Below, in pieces: positions 8,773 to 17,529 of a DNA stretch of 42,499 nucleotides. This stretch comes from Ignavibacteria bacterium CG1_02_37_35 (GTDB lineage Bacteria; Bacteroidota; Ignavibacteria; Ignavibacteriales; Ignavibacteriaceae), in contig MNVA01000098.1 in NCBI GenBank assembly GCA_001871325.1, positions 1-42,499 of the forward strand, read 5' to 3'. Each line of letters opens with the position of its first letter. Positions within the stretch are counted from its first letter, which is position 1. The notes under the pieces were generated by a model that made no database searches, was not told the origin of the DNA, and saw nothing but the letters and a program-made list of their open reading frames with translations. The translations under genes were made by a program, and so were the position numbers.

Positions 8773-8935
8773 TGTTAAGATTTTTGATGAGTTTTGTTTG
8801 GAAATTTTTGGGGATGGTTTTATTAGATGATCTTAAGAGAAGTACAGAGCGTTCACGAAGTAAAAGAACTCAAAAAGGAAATTCATTTTCGAGCAGTTAT
8901 AAAATCTGTAAGAGAAAACATTATTGGGCAGTAGA

Positions 8936-9967
8936 TTAAGCAGTTTTTGAAGCAATTTTATCAACAAGAAACAGTTCGGTATCCAATACCACTTTTTGAG
9001 GACTAAAATCCTTCGGATTATTTATTTGATCAATCATCATTTTAACTGCTTGCGTTCCAAGTTCTTTGGTTGATTGATGCACAAAGTTAAAAAGTGAAGG
9101 GATGTTTTTGTTGAAGGTGGTATTTCCGAAACAGGTTATTTCTATGTCGCCCGGAATGTTAATGCCAAGCTCAACGGCAGCGTCGTAGATCCCTAAAGCA
9201 ACGGGATAAGTAACCGCTAAAATGTATTCCGGCAGTTCACCTTTTTTATACATTTCTTTAAAAGCTTTGTATCCGTCTTCTTCAGAAAATCCCCCTTCGG
9301 AAATCCATTTCGGTTTGATCGGAATTTTGTGTTTACTCATCGCATCGCGAAAGCCATTGAAACGATCTCTACCGATATTAATATTTTGGTAGCCCCCGAT
9401 GTGAGCAATTTTTTTATACCCTTTTTTAACAGCATACTCGATCGCAGCAAAAGCGCCGGCTTTATCATTAACGGTCACGCTTGAAATATTCGGCATATCC
9501 GGCACGCGGTCAAGAAAAACCAATCGTACTCCATGCGCTAGTACTTTTTCAAATATTGAAAGGTCTGTTGTTTCTTCGGTAATTGAAATAATTAGCCCGT
9601 CCACCCGCATGGAAAGTAAAGATAAGATATGTTTCTTTTCTCGATATGCCTGCTCTTGCGAAACCGTGAGAACAATTTCATAATTGTTTTCGAAAGCTGC
9701 ATCATAAATCGCCTCGATAATAGAAGCGAAAAAAACGTGAGCAATTTTCGGAACTACAAGTCCTATGGTATTAGATCTTCTCGATGATAAATTCCTCGCC
9801 ATAATATTTGGCATGTATCCAAGCTCTTCAGCAAGCGCCTTTACTTTAGCAGTAGTTGCAAAAGATATATCGGGATGCCCCCGCAATGCTTTTGAAATTG
9901 TAACTTTTGAAACATTTAATTGTCTCGCTAAATCTTCCAATTTTATTGGTTGAGTTTTCTTTACCAT
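8936..9967 (-). CDS. LacI-family transcriptional regulator
   Basis: A sugar-responsive DNA-binding regulator, most likely controlling this pectin locus. The helix-turn-helix is at residues 8-55 (IKLEDLARQLNVSKVTISKA, then LRGHPDIS and the hinge-side helix VKALAEELGY). The periplasmic-binding-protein-like effector domain follows, with typical stretches SNTIGLVVPKIAHVFFASI and GYKKIAHIGGY. The 343-residue length is normal. It lies 21 nt downstream of the GH105 gene, so it is probably co-transcribed with it, and it precedes the CE12 gene. The effector could be a uronate or an unsaturated oligogalacturonide; that is a guess from context. Candidate operators with AACGTT cores lie near uxaE. Confidence 0.92.
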   Translation of the reverse strand: MVKKTQPIKLEDLARQLNVSKVTISKALRGHPDISFATTAKVKALAEELGYMPNIMARNLSSRRSNTIGLVVPKIAHVFFASIIEAIYDAAFENNYEIVLTVSQEQAYREKKHILSLLSMRVDGLIISITEETTDLSIFEKVLAHGVRLVFLDRVPDMPNISSVTVNDKAGAFAAIEYAVKKGYKKIAHIGGYQNINIGRDRFNGFRDAMSKHKIPIKPKWISEGGFSEEDGYKAFKEMYKKGELPEYILAVTYPVALGIYDAAVELGINIPGDIEITCFGNTTFNKNIPSLFNFVHQSTKELGTQAVKMMIDQINNPKDFSPQKVVLDTELFLVDKIASKTA

Positions 9968-9988
9968 TTTATTTTCGTCTACAATAAT

Positions 9989-11965
9989 TTATTTGTGATT
10001 AATTTTATCTTTTAACCAAAGGAAAAGATTTTCGGCGGCTTTATAATTTTCAAATTCTTTCGGCAGTTTTCTGTTATCGTAATATTCGTTATAAAACCAG
10101 GGATCACCAACAGCAAGAACAGACCCATTCCCATAATCTGAAAATGCAATAAGACAATTTTCATTATTTTCTAAAATACATTTTGCTGAAGCGGAGAGCT
10201 TGAGAGTACTGATCTCCTTCAAATAGATACTGTTTACCTTCTCGAAAATAGGATGAAGCGGGAAAGAATCAATTTTGCCCAAACTAAAGTTTTTCCCTAC
10301 AACCCTGTTTTTGCTATCGCCGTTAAAGTGTATTCCAAATTTTTCTGTAAGCAAATTAAGGTTTACGAACTCACAGTTCAAACTGTCGTTGGCAAAAACC
10401 AAAAGAGTTCCACCGTTGTGAACCCAGGAGACTATTTCTTTTCGAGATACTTCATCCAGATAGTTGGGCGTTAAATTTTCTGATGGGATATCAGGATCAA
10501 CAAGAATGTAAATTGAAACTTCTTTTAGAGCATTCATAGTTGGCGCAGTTTTAATTGCATTAAGAGTACCGCCCAATTTTTTAATAAGATTTCCTAATTC
10601 AGAAAACCCGGAGTTGGCGGTATCTTCCCAGGTGTAGTGAAACCGCTCCCCATTTTTGTTTTCATTGTTAAAATAATAATCTAATCCAACGCTAAATTCT
10701 TTTTCCCCATTATTCAAAGTCGAATCAGTAAAGGGGGGATTTTCTAATTCAATCGCCGATAAAATAAATGGACCATATCCCTTAAAATCATTTACTCTGA
10801 TTTTTTCATTTACGTAATATTCGTAGCTCCCATCACGGTATGGTTTGCCTCCCAAACCGGCGCCGGCACAGATATTCTTTAAATAAATAATTCCATTTTC
10901 ATCAACAGTAACAAGATTTCCAAGTACACCTTGGAATGATTCTTTTGCAAAATCATAATATTTTTTATCGAGGTAACCTTTGTTAGCTCCTTTGGCAAAA
11001 GCATAAATGAACATCAAAGAACCTGATGCTTCAAAATAATTCCCATCCCGATTTCCCTGATCAAGAACTTGAAACCAGAGTTTCGTTTTTACATCGCGGT
11101 ATTTAATCAAACTCAGAGAGAGATTTTTCAAAATAGTAATTAATCCAACTCGCTTTGGATGATCTACCGGGAAGTAATCTAAAACATCAACAAGAGCCAT
11201 GCAATACCAACCTAATCCGCGTCCCCAAAAATTTGGTGAAGTACCGGTAAGTGGGTCAGCCCATTTCTGTTTTTTCGATTCATCCCATCCATGGAAATAA
11301 AGTCCGGAGGAAGAATCTTTTAAATGAAGATCAATCAAATTGAACTGATTAAAAATATCATCGAACGCTTCATTATCGTCAAACAATAATGCATATTTTG
11401 CATAAAAAGGTTCACCCATGTACAATCCATCGAGCCACATTTGAGATGGATAAATTTTCTTATGCCAGAAACCTTTCTCGCTCGTTCTCGGTTGATTTTC
11501 TAATTGTTTTCTTAACCGTTTGGCTGCATTGAGATATTTATCGTCACGTGTTGCAGTATAAAGATTTAGTAATGATCTTCCGGGAGCAATATTATCAATA
11601 TTGAAGTCGTTGTACTTATATGTTTTTATATTCCCCGAACTATCAATATAGTGGTTGAGATTTTTTTTGATATAATCAAAATAATCCTTTTCTCCTGTCG
11701 TTTTCCACATTTGATAAAATGCTTCGAGGATAAGTCCCTGTTCATAATTCCACTTGTGACTTTTCTCTTCAGATTGGTAAGTGATTGAATCGGGATGCAA
11801 CTTAATGAAGTTTTTTATGATTTGCTCCGCAGTAATTTCAGAAGAGTACAATTTCGCCTTGCTCTGGCAAATCAAATCAGAATTAATAAAACCAAACAGA
11901 ATTAAAAATATCGGTACGAAGCGCATAAAGGAGAAAGAGAATAGTTCTAAATATTTTTTTCTCAT
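9989..11965 (-). CDS. GH105 unsaturated rhamnogalacturonyl hydrolase with C-terminal DUF4350-like domain
   Basis: Hydrolyses the unsaturated uronic acid from the non-reducing end of oligosaccharides made by pectin lyases. The N-terminus is a signal peptide (MRFVPIFLILFGFINSDLIC after a short extension). Residues about 40-410 are an alpha/alpha-barrel of the GH105 (YteR/YesR) type. MWLDGLYMGEPFYAKY carries the expected catalytic Asp, and GRGLGWYCMALVDVL and EASGSLMFIYAFAKG are also typical. Residues about 430-658 form a second domain with IYILVDPDIPSE, WVHNGGTLLVFANDS and GSVLAVGDPWFYNEYY, resembling the DUF4350/glutamine-amidotransferase-like fold found beside glycosidases. The start overlaps the stop of the PL1 gene by ATGA, so the two are translationally coupled. 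The next gene downstream is the LacI regulator. Confidence 0.88.
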   Translation of the reverse strand: MRKKYLELFSFSFMRFVPIFLILFGFINSDLICQSKAKLYSSEITAEQIIKNFIKLHPDSITYQSEEKSHKWNYEQGLILEAFYQMWKTTGEKDYFDYIKKNLNHYIDSSGNIKTYKYNDFNIDNIAPGRSLLNLYTATRDDKYLNAAKRLRKQLENQPRTSEKGFWHKKIYPSQMWLDGLYMGEPFYAKYALLFDDNEAFDDIFNQFNLIDLHLKDSSSGLYFHGWDESKKQKWADPLTGTSPNFWGRGLGWYCMALVDVLDYFPVDHPKRVGLITILKNLSLSLIKYRDVKTKLWFQVLDQGNRDGNYFEASGSLMFIYAFAKGANKGYLDKKYYDFAKESFQGVLGNLVTVDENGIIYLKNICAGAGLGGKPYRDGSYEYYVNEKIRVNDFKGYGPFILSAIELENPPFTDSTLNNGEKEFSVGLDYYFNNENKNGERFHYTWEDTANSGFSELGNLIKKLGGTLNAIKTAPTMNALKEVSIYILVDPDIPSENLTPNYLDEVSRKEIVSWVHNGGTLLVFANDSLNCEFVNLNLLTEKFGIHFNGDSKNRVVGKNFSLGKIDSFPLHPIFEKVNSIYLKEISTLKLSASAKCILENNENCLIAFSDYGNGSVLAVGDPWFYNEYYDNRKLPKEFENYKAAENLFLWLKDKINHK

Positions 11966-14850
11966 TTCAAGAAGATCATTTTTTTCGTTTGAATAAAATC
12001 TCCGGATTGAAGTTGATAGAAATAAATTCCGGAGACTACATCGTTATTCTTTGTTGAAAAGAGGCTTTGATGTACACCTTTTGATTGATATTCATTTACT
12101 AACGTTGCAACTTCATTCCCAAGTACATCATATATTTTTAATGTTACATGACCACCAATTGCCAACTGCCAACGGATTTCCGTTTCCGGATTAAAAGGAT
12201 TTGGGTAATTCTGTGATAAATTAAAAGAAAAAGATGAATGGGAATTGTGAGTTTCGTTAATTGCAGCCGGATCTATTTTTGCGGCACCGGCATTCTGCAA
12301 TACAATATCTTTAACCGTTTGCGCATCAATTGGAGTGTAGCTATAATAGGAACGGGGATCAAAATTGTAGCCTGTTAAATGTTCAATCAACGCGCCGGAA
12401 TTGGCTGAATAATTAGCTATCGCTTTTACGAATCCCGCCGGATCTCCGCTCAATGTTTCACCGGGATCATTTACCGTAGAAATTAAAATTGGTGTCGGCG
12501 TATTTTCAAAATAATTTCCTTCAACTAACACCTGAGCTTGACACGTAACCCCAACTCCATACCCGCCATTAACTCCTGCGCTCGAATAGAGATTATTCAG
12601 AAGATGCGCTTTTGCAAATCTTATTCTCGGATGACGCGAATACGTACCGTCAAACCAATTTCTAAAATAAGTTACTCTCATTGTGGTATCCGAAAACTGA
12701 TTCGTTGTATGCCCGAGTAAACAGGCTTTTCTGTGATTCGTAAAATGATTATAAGAAACAGTAACGTTAAATGCACCGCTTTTTATATCAAGCAGACCAT
12801 CATGACTACTCCCCGATAGATCAATTGAAGGGCTATCGGTAAATGAACAATGATCAACCCACACATTACTGCTTCCATCAATAGATACGCCGTCTTTTTC
12901 ATCAACCTTGCAATCGGCAAATAAAATATTACGGACAATAATGTTTTTGCAATCTACGATCTTCATTCCAAAACCAAGGAAAGATGCGTCAGTTCCCAAT
13001 CCAATAATTGAAATATTACTCGTTCGCTTAATGGAAATTTCAGTCGAATAACCACTTAACACACCGGAAATAAAAATGAGTAACGGAGTGTTGATTCCCT
13101 TCTCCCTGGCTCTCATAATATCTGCAATTTGCTGGGCATTGGTAGCGATAACCGTATCGCCACCGATCCCACCGGTTGTTCCCCCATCAAGTGATGCAAA
13201 CCCGACAATGTTATTGGCATCAATTATTTCGGTCACTCCGATTCCAAATACAGCTAAGTTGATCGAGGCGCCTCCGCCGGAATTTTCAATAATTCCATTA
13301 TACGTTTTTAACTCTGTTGGAACAAATTTAACATAAATAATTGCGCTTGAAAGTGAATCTCCTAAATAGGGAAGATCAATTTTAGAAGCGAACCCGGTAT
13401 TGCTCAAAAGTGATACTTCAAACCCTTCAGGCGCAGTAACTGAAATAAAACCATCCTCCGGTGTGAGCAGCGATCCGGAGAGGCGATAATTTTTAACGAC
13501 GGTATCTTTGTTGGCAGTCAGATATCCAAAAGCAAGAAGTTCAGGATTGGTTAAAAGTGTTGCAACCGCTAATGTTGAAGTATTGCCGGTTCCAGGAGAA
13601 ACGATAAGATAATTCTGGGATTCATTATCGGTAGAATTGTATTCGTAAACTGCAAAATAATACTTCACATTACTGGAAAGACTAACTACTGTAATGTTCG
13701 TATCGCTTCCTTCATAAACTATTTTATTTCCATTTTCTCTATCTTCAGAAGCTAAATAATTATTTGAAACCCCGGGATAGAATTCTCCATCTTGTGGAGC
13801 CCAATCAACAGGATCCACGGATCGAATAACTAAAATCCTCTTTTCACCATCACCACCCGAAAAATTCACTTTTATTGAATTACCGGTAACTTCGCTGAAT
13901 GAGAGAGTAGATTGTTTTGTTGGTTCCTTCGATACCTGCGACCCAAAAACTTGTACTAATTTTGTAGGTGAACCATTACTTACGTGAGTAATCTCCCCGC
14001 CAAATGTTCCCGCAGAGAAAGCATTGAGTCTAACTGCTACCGATACAGGCTGTCCATCAATCACTCCTCCCGTTTGTGGAAGCGTTATTGGCAATAATGA
14101 AGTGTGCCATGTCGTTCCCCCGTCAACCGATATTTCAAAATTTTCCGGCGGGGTCATTACAACATTTTCTGTTAGATTTATTCCCGAAACCGTATAGATT
14201 TGTGGAGTTGATGCAGAATCAGGATACTGCAAAAATTTCTCTAAAGAATTAACGGAAGTAATTACAGAAACCATTGAATTGGTAGTACCAGAAATAACAA
14301 CCGAATTCGTGATCACATATTTTGATGTAGTGCTTGAGATGTACCATGGATAAATTCTTAAATAAAAAGATTCGCTGTCGTTAATTTGAATGTCTGGAGC
14401 TGCCGTTATGTTGGGAACACCCGGAGCCGAACTGCTTAAGGAAATTGTACTTCCTATTTGAGTTCGATTTGTAAAAGTCGAATCTTTTGAATAATAAATA
14501 TTTGCTCTCATTCCGCTTCCTGCATTTACGTATAGGAAGAGAGAAAGAGAAGAAACTGTAAATAAATTTCCCTGCGTAGGTGAAACTCTAAATTGCATAT
14601 ATCGCATCATGTTTTCTGATGATTCACCGGACCATGTCCCGGCGGTTCCCGATGGGCTGCTTCTCTGCACACTGTTTGCATAGGTTACCTGCATGTTTGC
14701 TAATAGTTGATTATCTGCCATAATGCTGCCTGTGGTTACGGCAGACTGGTTATCAATCAAATGCCAACTGCTACTGGCTGAATTCTGCGCCACTATACCG
14801 ACATTAATAAAAAGAATGATCAAGATCGTCGCGGTTATTTTTTTTACCAT
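11962..14850 (-). CDS. Secreted PL1-family pectate lyase with YPW module, FN3-like region and T9SS sorting domain
   Basis: Cleaves de-esterified homogalacturonan by beta-elimination at the cell surface or outside the cell. The order is: signal peptide (VKKITATILIILFINVGIVAQ); a YPW module (about 25-190, ending FYLRIYPWYIS ... SKYVIT ... ISGTT); beta-sandwich and FN3-like regions (about 195-560); and the pectate-lyase beta-helix (about 570-850). The helix carries the PL1 signatures NVWVDHCSF, the DGLLDIKSGAFNVTVSYNHF strand and RHPRIRFAKAHLLNN. A T9SS sorting domain (NYPNPFNPETEIRW to KKMIFLK) closes the protein. GGAG lies six bases before the ATG. The stop overlaps the GH105 start. A promoter probably lies in the 14851-14958 gap, just past the terminator of the upstream broken gene. 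Confidence 0.9.
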   Translation of the reverse strand: MVKKITATILIILFINVGIVAQNSASSSWHLIDNQSAVTTGSIMADNQLLANMQVTYANSVQRSSPSGTAGTWSGESSENMMRYMQFRVSPTQGNLFTVSSLSLFLYVNAGSGMRANIYYSKDSTFTNRTQIGSTISLSSSAPGVPNITAAPDIQINDSESFYLRIYPWYISSTTSKYVITNSVVISGTTNSMVSVITSVNSLEKFLQYPDSASTPQIYTVSGINLTENVVMTPPENFEISVDGGTTWHTSLLPITLPQTGGVIDGQPVSVAVRLNAFSAGTFGGEITHVSNGSPTKLVQVFGSQVSKEPTKQSTLSFSEVTGNSIKVNFSGGDGEKRILVIRSVDPVDWAPQDGEFYPGVSNNYLASEDRENGNKIVYEGSDTNITVVSLSSNVKYYFAVYEYNSTDNESQNYLIVSPGTGNTSTLAVATLLTNPELLAFGYLTANKDTVVKNYRLSGSLLTPEDGFISVTAPEGFEVSLLSNTGFASKIDLPYLGDSLSSAIIYVKFVPTELKTYNGIIENSGGGASINLAVFGIGVTEIIDANNIVGFASLDGGTTGGIGGDTVIATNAQQIADIMRAREKGINTPLLIFISGVLSGYSTEISIKRTSNISIIGLGTDASFLGFGMKIVDCKNIIVRNILFADCKVDEKDGVSIDGSSNVWVDHCSFTDSPSIDLSGSSHDGLLDIKSGAFNVTVSYNHFTNHRKACLLGHTTNQFSDTTMRVTYFRNWFDGTYSRHPRIRFAKAHLLNNLYSSAGVNGGYGVGVTCQAQVLVEGNYFENTPTPILISTVNDPGETLSGDPAGFVKAIANYSANSGALIEHLTGYNFDPRSYYSYTPIDAQTVKDIVLQNAGAAKIDPAAINETHNSHSSFSFNLSQNYPNPFNPETEIRWQLAIGGHVTLKIYDVLGNEVATLVNEYQSKGVHQSLFSTKNNDVVSGIYFYQLQSGDFIQTKKMIFLK

Positions 14851-14958
14851 GGGGTTCTCCGTTTTAGAATTGTAATTTGACTTGATAAGTCCAAAAATCG
14901 AGGAAAAATTTTAAGGGGAAAACTTACTTGCAGGCAATTCTTACAAAAAGATTTAAAT

Positions 14959-14995
14959 AAAAAAGATTCCACCTTATGACAGGTGGAATCTTTTT
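14959..14995 (-). terminator. Strong intrinsic terminator
   Basis: GATTCCACCT and AGGTGGAATC make a perfect 10-bp stem with a TATGAC loop. On the minus strand it is followed by six U residues (AAAAAA on the plus strand), and five T residues lie on the plus side. It ends minus-strand transcription coming from uxaC and the broken gene at 15051-15566, separating them from the PL1-GH105-lacI unit. Confidence 0.92.
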
Positions 14996-15003
14996 ATAAG
15001 AAC

Positions 15004-15108
15004 TTATTTCGTTAACATCATCTTTTTGGTAATAGTGAAAGAGCCGGCAGTTAGTTTATATATATAAACGCCGCTGGTGAGATTATTCGCTCCGAAAGTA
15101 TGCTCATA
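15004..15108 (-). pseudogene. Orphan T9SS sorting-domain end, out of frame
   Basis: Read in the frame next to the upstream ORF's, this DNA encodes YEHTFGANNLTSGVYIYKL and then TAGSFTITKKMMLTK with a TAA stop, the last third of a T9SS sorting domain. No start codon leads into it. It overlaps the last codons of the ORF at 15051-15566 in a different frame. It is therefore most likely the true 3' end of that gene, displaced by a deletion. Confidence 0.8.
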
Positions 15109-15566
15109 TCATGCACGTAACAATCCAGCACTTTAATTATCCCGATACTTGCAGCCGCCGCCGGAGAGCCCGCTGAATATTGAATCAAATGTAGTACAGC
15201 GGCAACTCCGCTTTGCTGTCCATCGAACTCAATTCCTTTTAATGTTAGAGATGCCCCATCGCTTAAGAGAAAAAAATTATGATTACTTGATCCATCGGTG
15301 ACTTTGGTCTCTCTTACAATTGGTTTTGCAGGATTGGTCGGATCATCAGTTTGGATGGTAAGTTTTTTATTGATGCTTATTACATAACCTTGAGATTCAA
15401 CATATTCTGCCCCCGGGATCAAGCGCAAAATATCACCGTCAACGGCAGCGTCAATCGCCGCCTTTAAAGTGCCGTCTCCAGGCACAACATCTATATAGTT
15501 TTGTGCCAATGTTATCGAGGTAAAAAGCAATAACATAAAGTTAATTGTGTAGAAAGTTTTTTTCAT
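15051..15566 (-). pseudogene. Truncated secreted beta-helix (DUF4957/DUF5123-like) protein
   Basis: The first 155 or so residues are a normal secreted protein. A signal peptide (KKTFYTINFMLLLFTSITLAQ) is followed by YIDVVPGDGTLKAAIDAAVD, the opening of DUF4957/DUF5123-type beta-helix proteins that accompany pectate lyases. KLTIQTDDP and LTLKGIEFDG are helix rungs. After KVLDCYVHDM the ORF runs into sorting-domain DNA in the wrong frame (ISPAAFIYIN) and stops. The family is normally several hundred residues long, so most of the helix is missing. The gene lies 40 nt downstream of uxaC, on the same strand, and is closed by the terminator at 14959. A sequencing or assembly deletion cannot be excluded. 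Confidence 0.75.
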
Positions 15567-15606
15567 GACTTACTCCATTCTTTGTTTATATATCGTTCAT
15601 TGTTTA

Positions 15607-17013
15607 CTAAAAATTAAAATAACTCTCTGCATTTTTATAGCAGATACCTTCGATTAGCGATTTCAACAAATTTTCATCATTAGGGATCAGACCATTTTCA
15701 ACATCCTTACCAAGAATATCACACAATATTCTGCGGAAATATTCGTGTCTTGGATAGGAGAGAAAACTTCGCGAGTCAGTTAACATCCCAACAAACCGGC
15801 TTAAAAGCCCCAGAGAAGAAAGTGCGTCAATCTGTTTTTCAATTCCGTTCTTCTGATCCAAAAACCACCAAGCACTTCCGAATTGAATTTTGCCGGGGAC
15901 GCTTCCATCTTGAAAGTTACCCGCCATCGTTGCAAGTAATTCATTATCCGCCGGGTTTAAATTGTATAAAATAGTTTTAGCGAGTTTATTCTTCGCATCT
16001 AACTTGTCTAATAATTTTTTTAAAGGTCTTGCAATTTCAAAATCACCAATTGAATCGTAACCTGTATCCGCGCCAAGCTTCTTCATCATTCTTGTGTTGT
16101 TGTTTCTTAAAGCACCGAGGTGAAATTGCTGTACCCAGTTTTTATCGTGATTCATCAACCCGAATTCATAAAGCATACATGATTTGAATTTGAGAATTTC
16201 AACCGTTGATAGCGCATCTTCTTTCAGAATTTTTTGAAAAATATTTTTTACTTCGTCTTCTGTATAATCTTCAGCATAAGGTTGTTCGATTCCATGGTCT
16301 GAAAGCCTGCATCCATTTCTATCAAAGTAGTCGTGCCGAAGTTTTAAAGAAGCAAGGTAAGTTTCGAAGTTTGTAATTTCAGAATTGGAAAGGGCTTCTA
16401 ATTTCTTTAACCAAACTTTGAATGATTGAATGTTTTCTACCGCCATACTTTTGTCAGGTCTAAATGTTGGTAGTACTTTTACTTCATAATTCTCATCTTT
16501 TAGTTGGCTATGAAATTTTAAAGAATCAGTCGGATCATCAGTAGTACAAATAGTTTTTACATTGAATTGTTTAAGAATTCCCCGGGTTGAAAATTCATCT
16601 TTTTTTAAGAGGTCATTACAAGTATCCCAAACTGATTTTGCTGTGTCTTTATTTAGAAGCAAGTCATCAATCCCAAATGGCTTTTTAAGTTCCATGTGAG
16701 TCCAATGATAGAGAGGATTTCTAATAGTGAAGGGAACAGTTTCCGCCCAAGCATCAAACTTTTCATAATCGGAAGCATTTCCCGTACAATATTTTTCGTC
16801 AACACCGTTTGCACGCATAGCCCGCCATTTATAATGATCACCGTTTAACCAAATGTGTGTGAGATTTGGGAATTTTTTATTAGTGGCGATTTCTTCAACT
16901 GGCAGATGACAGTGATAATCTATAATTGGAAGGTCTTTAGCAATTTCGTGATAGAGACGGATGGAGGTTGGTTTGGAAAGTAAAAAATTCTCTGAAATGA
17001 AATGTTTAGACAT
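15607..17013 (-). CDS. uxaC: Uronate isomerase
   Basis: Converts D-galacturonate to D-tagaturonate and D-glucuronate to D-fructuronate in the cytoplasm, the first step of uronate catabolism. The 468-residue length is typical. The amidohydrolase metal site is visible as IIDYHCHLP near residue 30, and the family stretches HIWLNGDHYKWRAMRANGV, PFTIRNPLYHWTHMEL and TICTTDDPTDSL are present. AAGGTG precedes the ATG. With UxaE this gives the route galacturonate to tagaturonate to fructuronate. The gene is the first of the minus-strand pectin block, and the broken secreted gene follows 40 nt downstream. Confidence 0.96.
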   Translation of the reverse strand: MSKHFISENFLLSKPTSIRLYHEIAKDLPIIDYHCHLPVEEIATNKKFPNLTHIWLNGDHYKWRAMRANGVDEKYCTGNASDYEKFDAWAETVPFTIRNPLYHWTHMELKKPFGIDDLLLNKDTAKSVWDTCNDLLKKDEFSTRGILKQFNVKTICTTDDPTDSLKFHSQLKDENYEVKVLPTFRPDKSMAVENIQSFKVWLKKLEALSNSEITNFETYLASLKLRHDYFDRNGCRLSDHGIEQPYAEDYTEDEVKNIFQKILKEDALSTVEILKFKSCMLYEFGLMNHDKNWVQQFHLGALRNNNTRMMKKLGADTGYDSIGDFEIARPLKKLLDKLDAKNKLAKTILYNLNPADNELLATMAGNFQDGSVPGKIQFGSAWWFLDQKNGIEKQIDALSSLGLLSRFVGMLTDSRSFLSYPRHEYFRRILCDILGKDVENGLIPNDENLLKSLIEGICYKNAESYFNF

Positions 17014-17529
17014 AATGAAACACCTTAATAAAATGGACTATTCGGATCATAAACAAGTTACTGATCCAGATTTCTTTTTAAAATGATTTGTTAAAAGTGC
17101 TTAAAACGAAAGAGCGTTCTAAGAACTATCCAACGAAAACGCCTTTATTATCAAGCTCATGTTACCATAGCTTCGCCTGATGAGCCACAATTTTCATCAG
17201 TTTACTTAAACGGTAAAGTTAAGGTTTATTTCTAACCACCAATTTCTGAAAATAAAATTAAATTGTCAAGTAAAATCGAAATAATCCTTCACAACACGAC
17301 GCTGTCGAATCACAAATGAGGATATTTAAAACGGCGTATTAAGAAAAGTAGAAAAGTAAGTTATGTCCGGACTTCAAAATTATTTACCGGAAGTGGAGAG
17401 TTGTTCCTGTCGCAGGCTGGTGAATGAAGCAAGGTAAAGTTCGACTCAGTTATTGACCAAATCGTTCAAATGTTTTCTTCGAAAAAACGCGAGGAATAAA
17501 TTCTTAACTGCGGAATTTTAAGTACGAAA
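17014..17529. other. Intergenic region between aroA and uxaC
   Basis: About 515 nt with no convincing ORF, RNA gene or strong hairpin. It should hold the uxaC promoter. AACGAAAGAGCGTT near 17107-17118 has AACG/CGTT symmetry, and its 9-mer AGAGCGTTC (17111-17119) also occurs upstream of the CE12 gene at 8846-8854, so it is a weak regulatory candidate. The rest shows nothing I can name. Confidence 0.5.
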
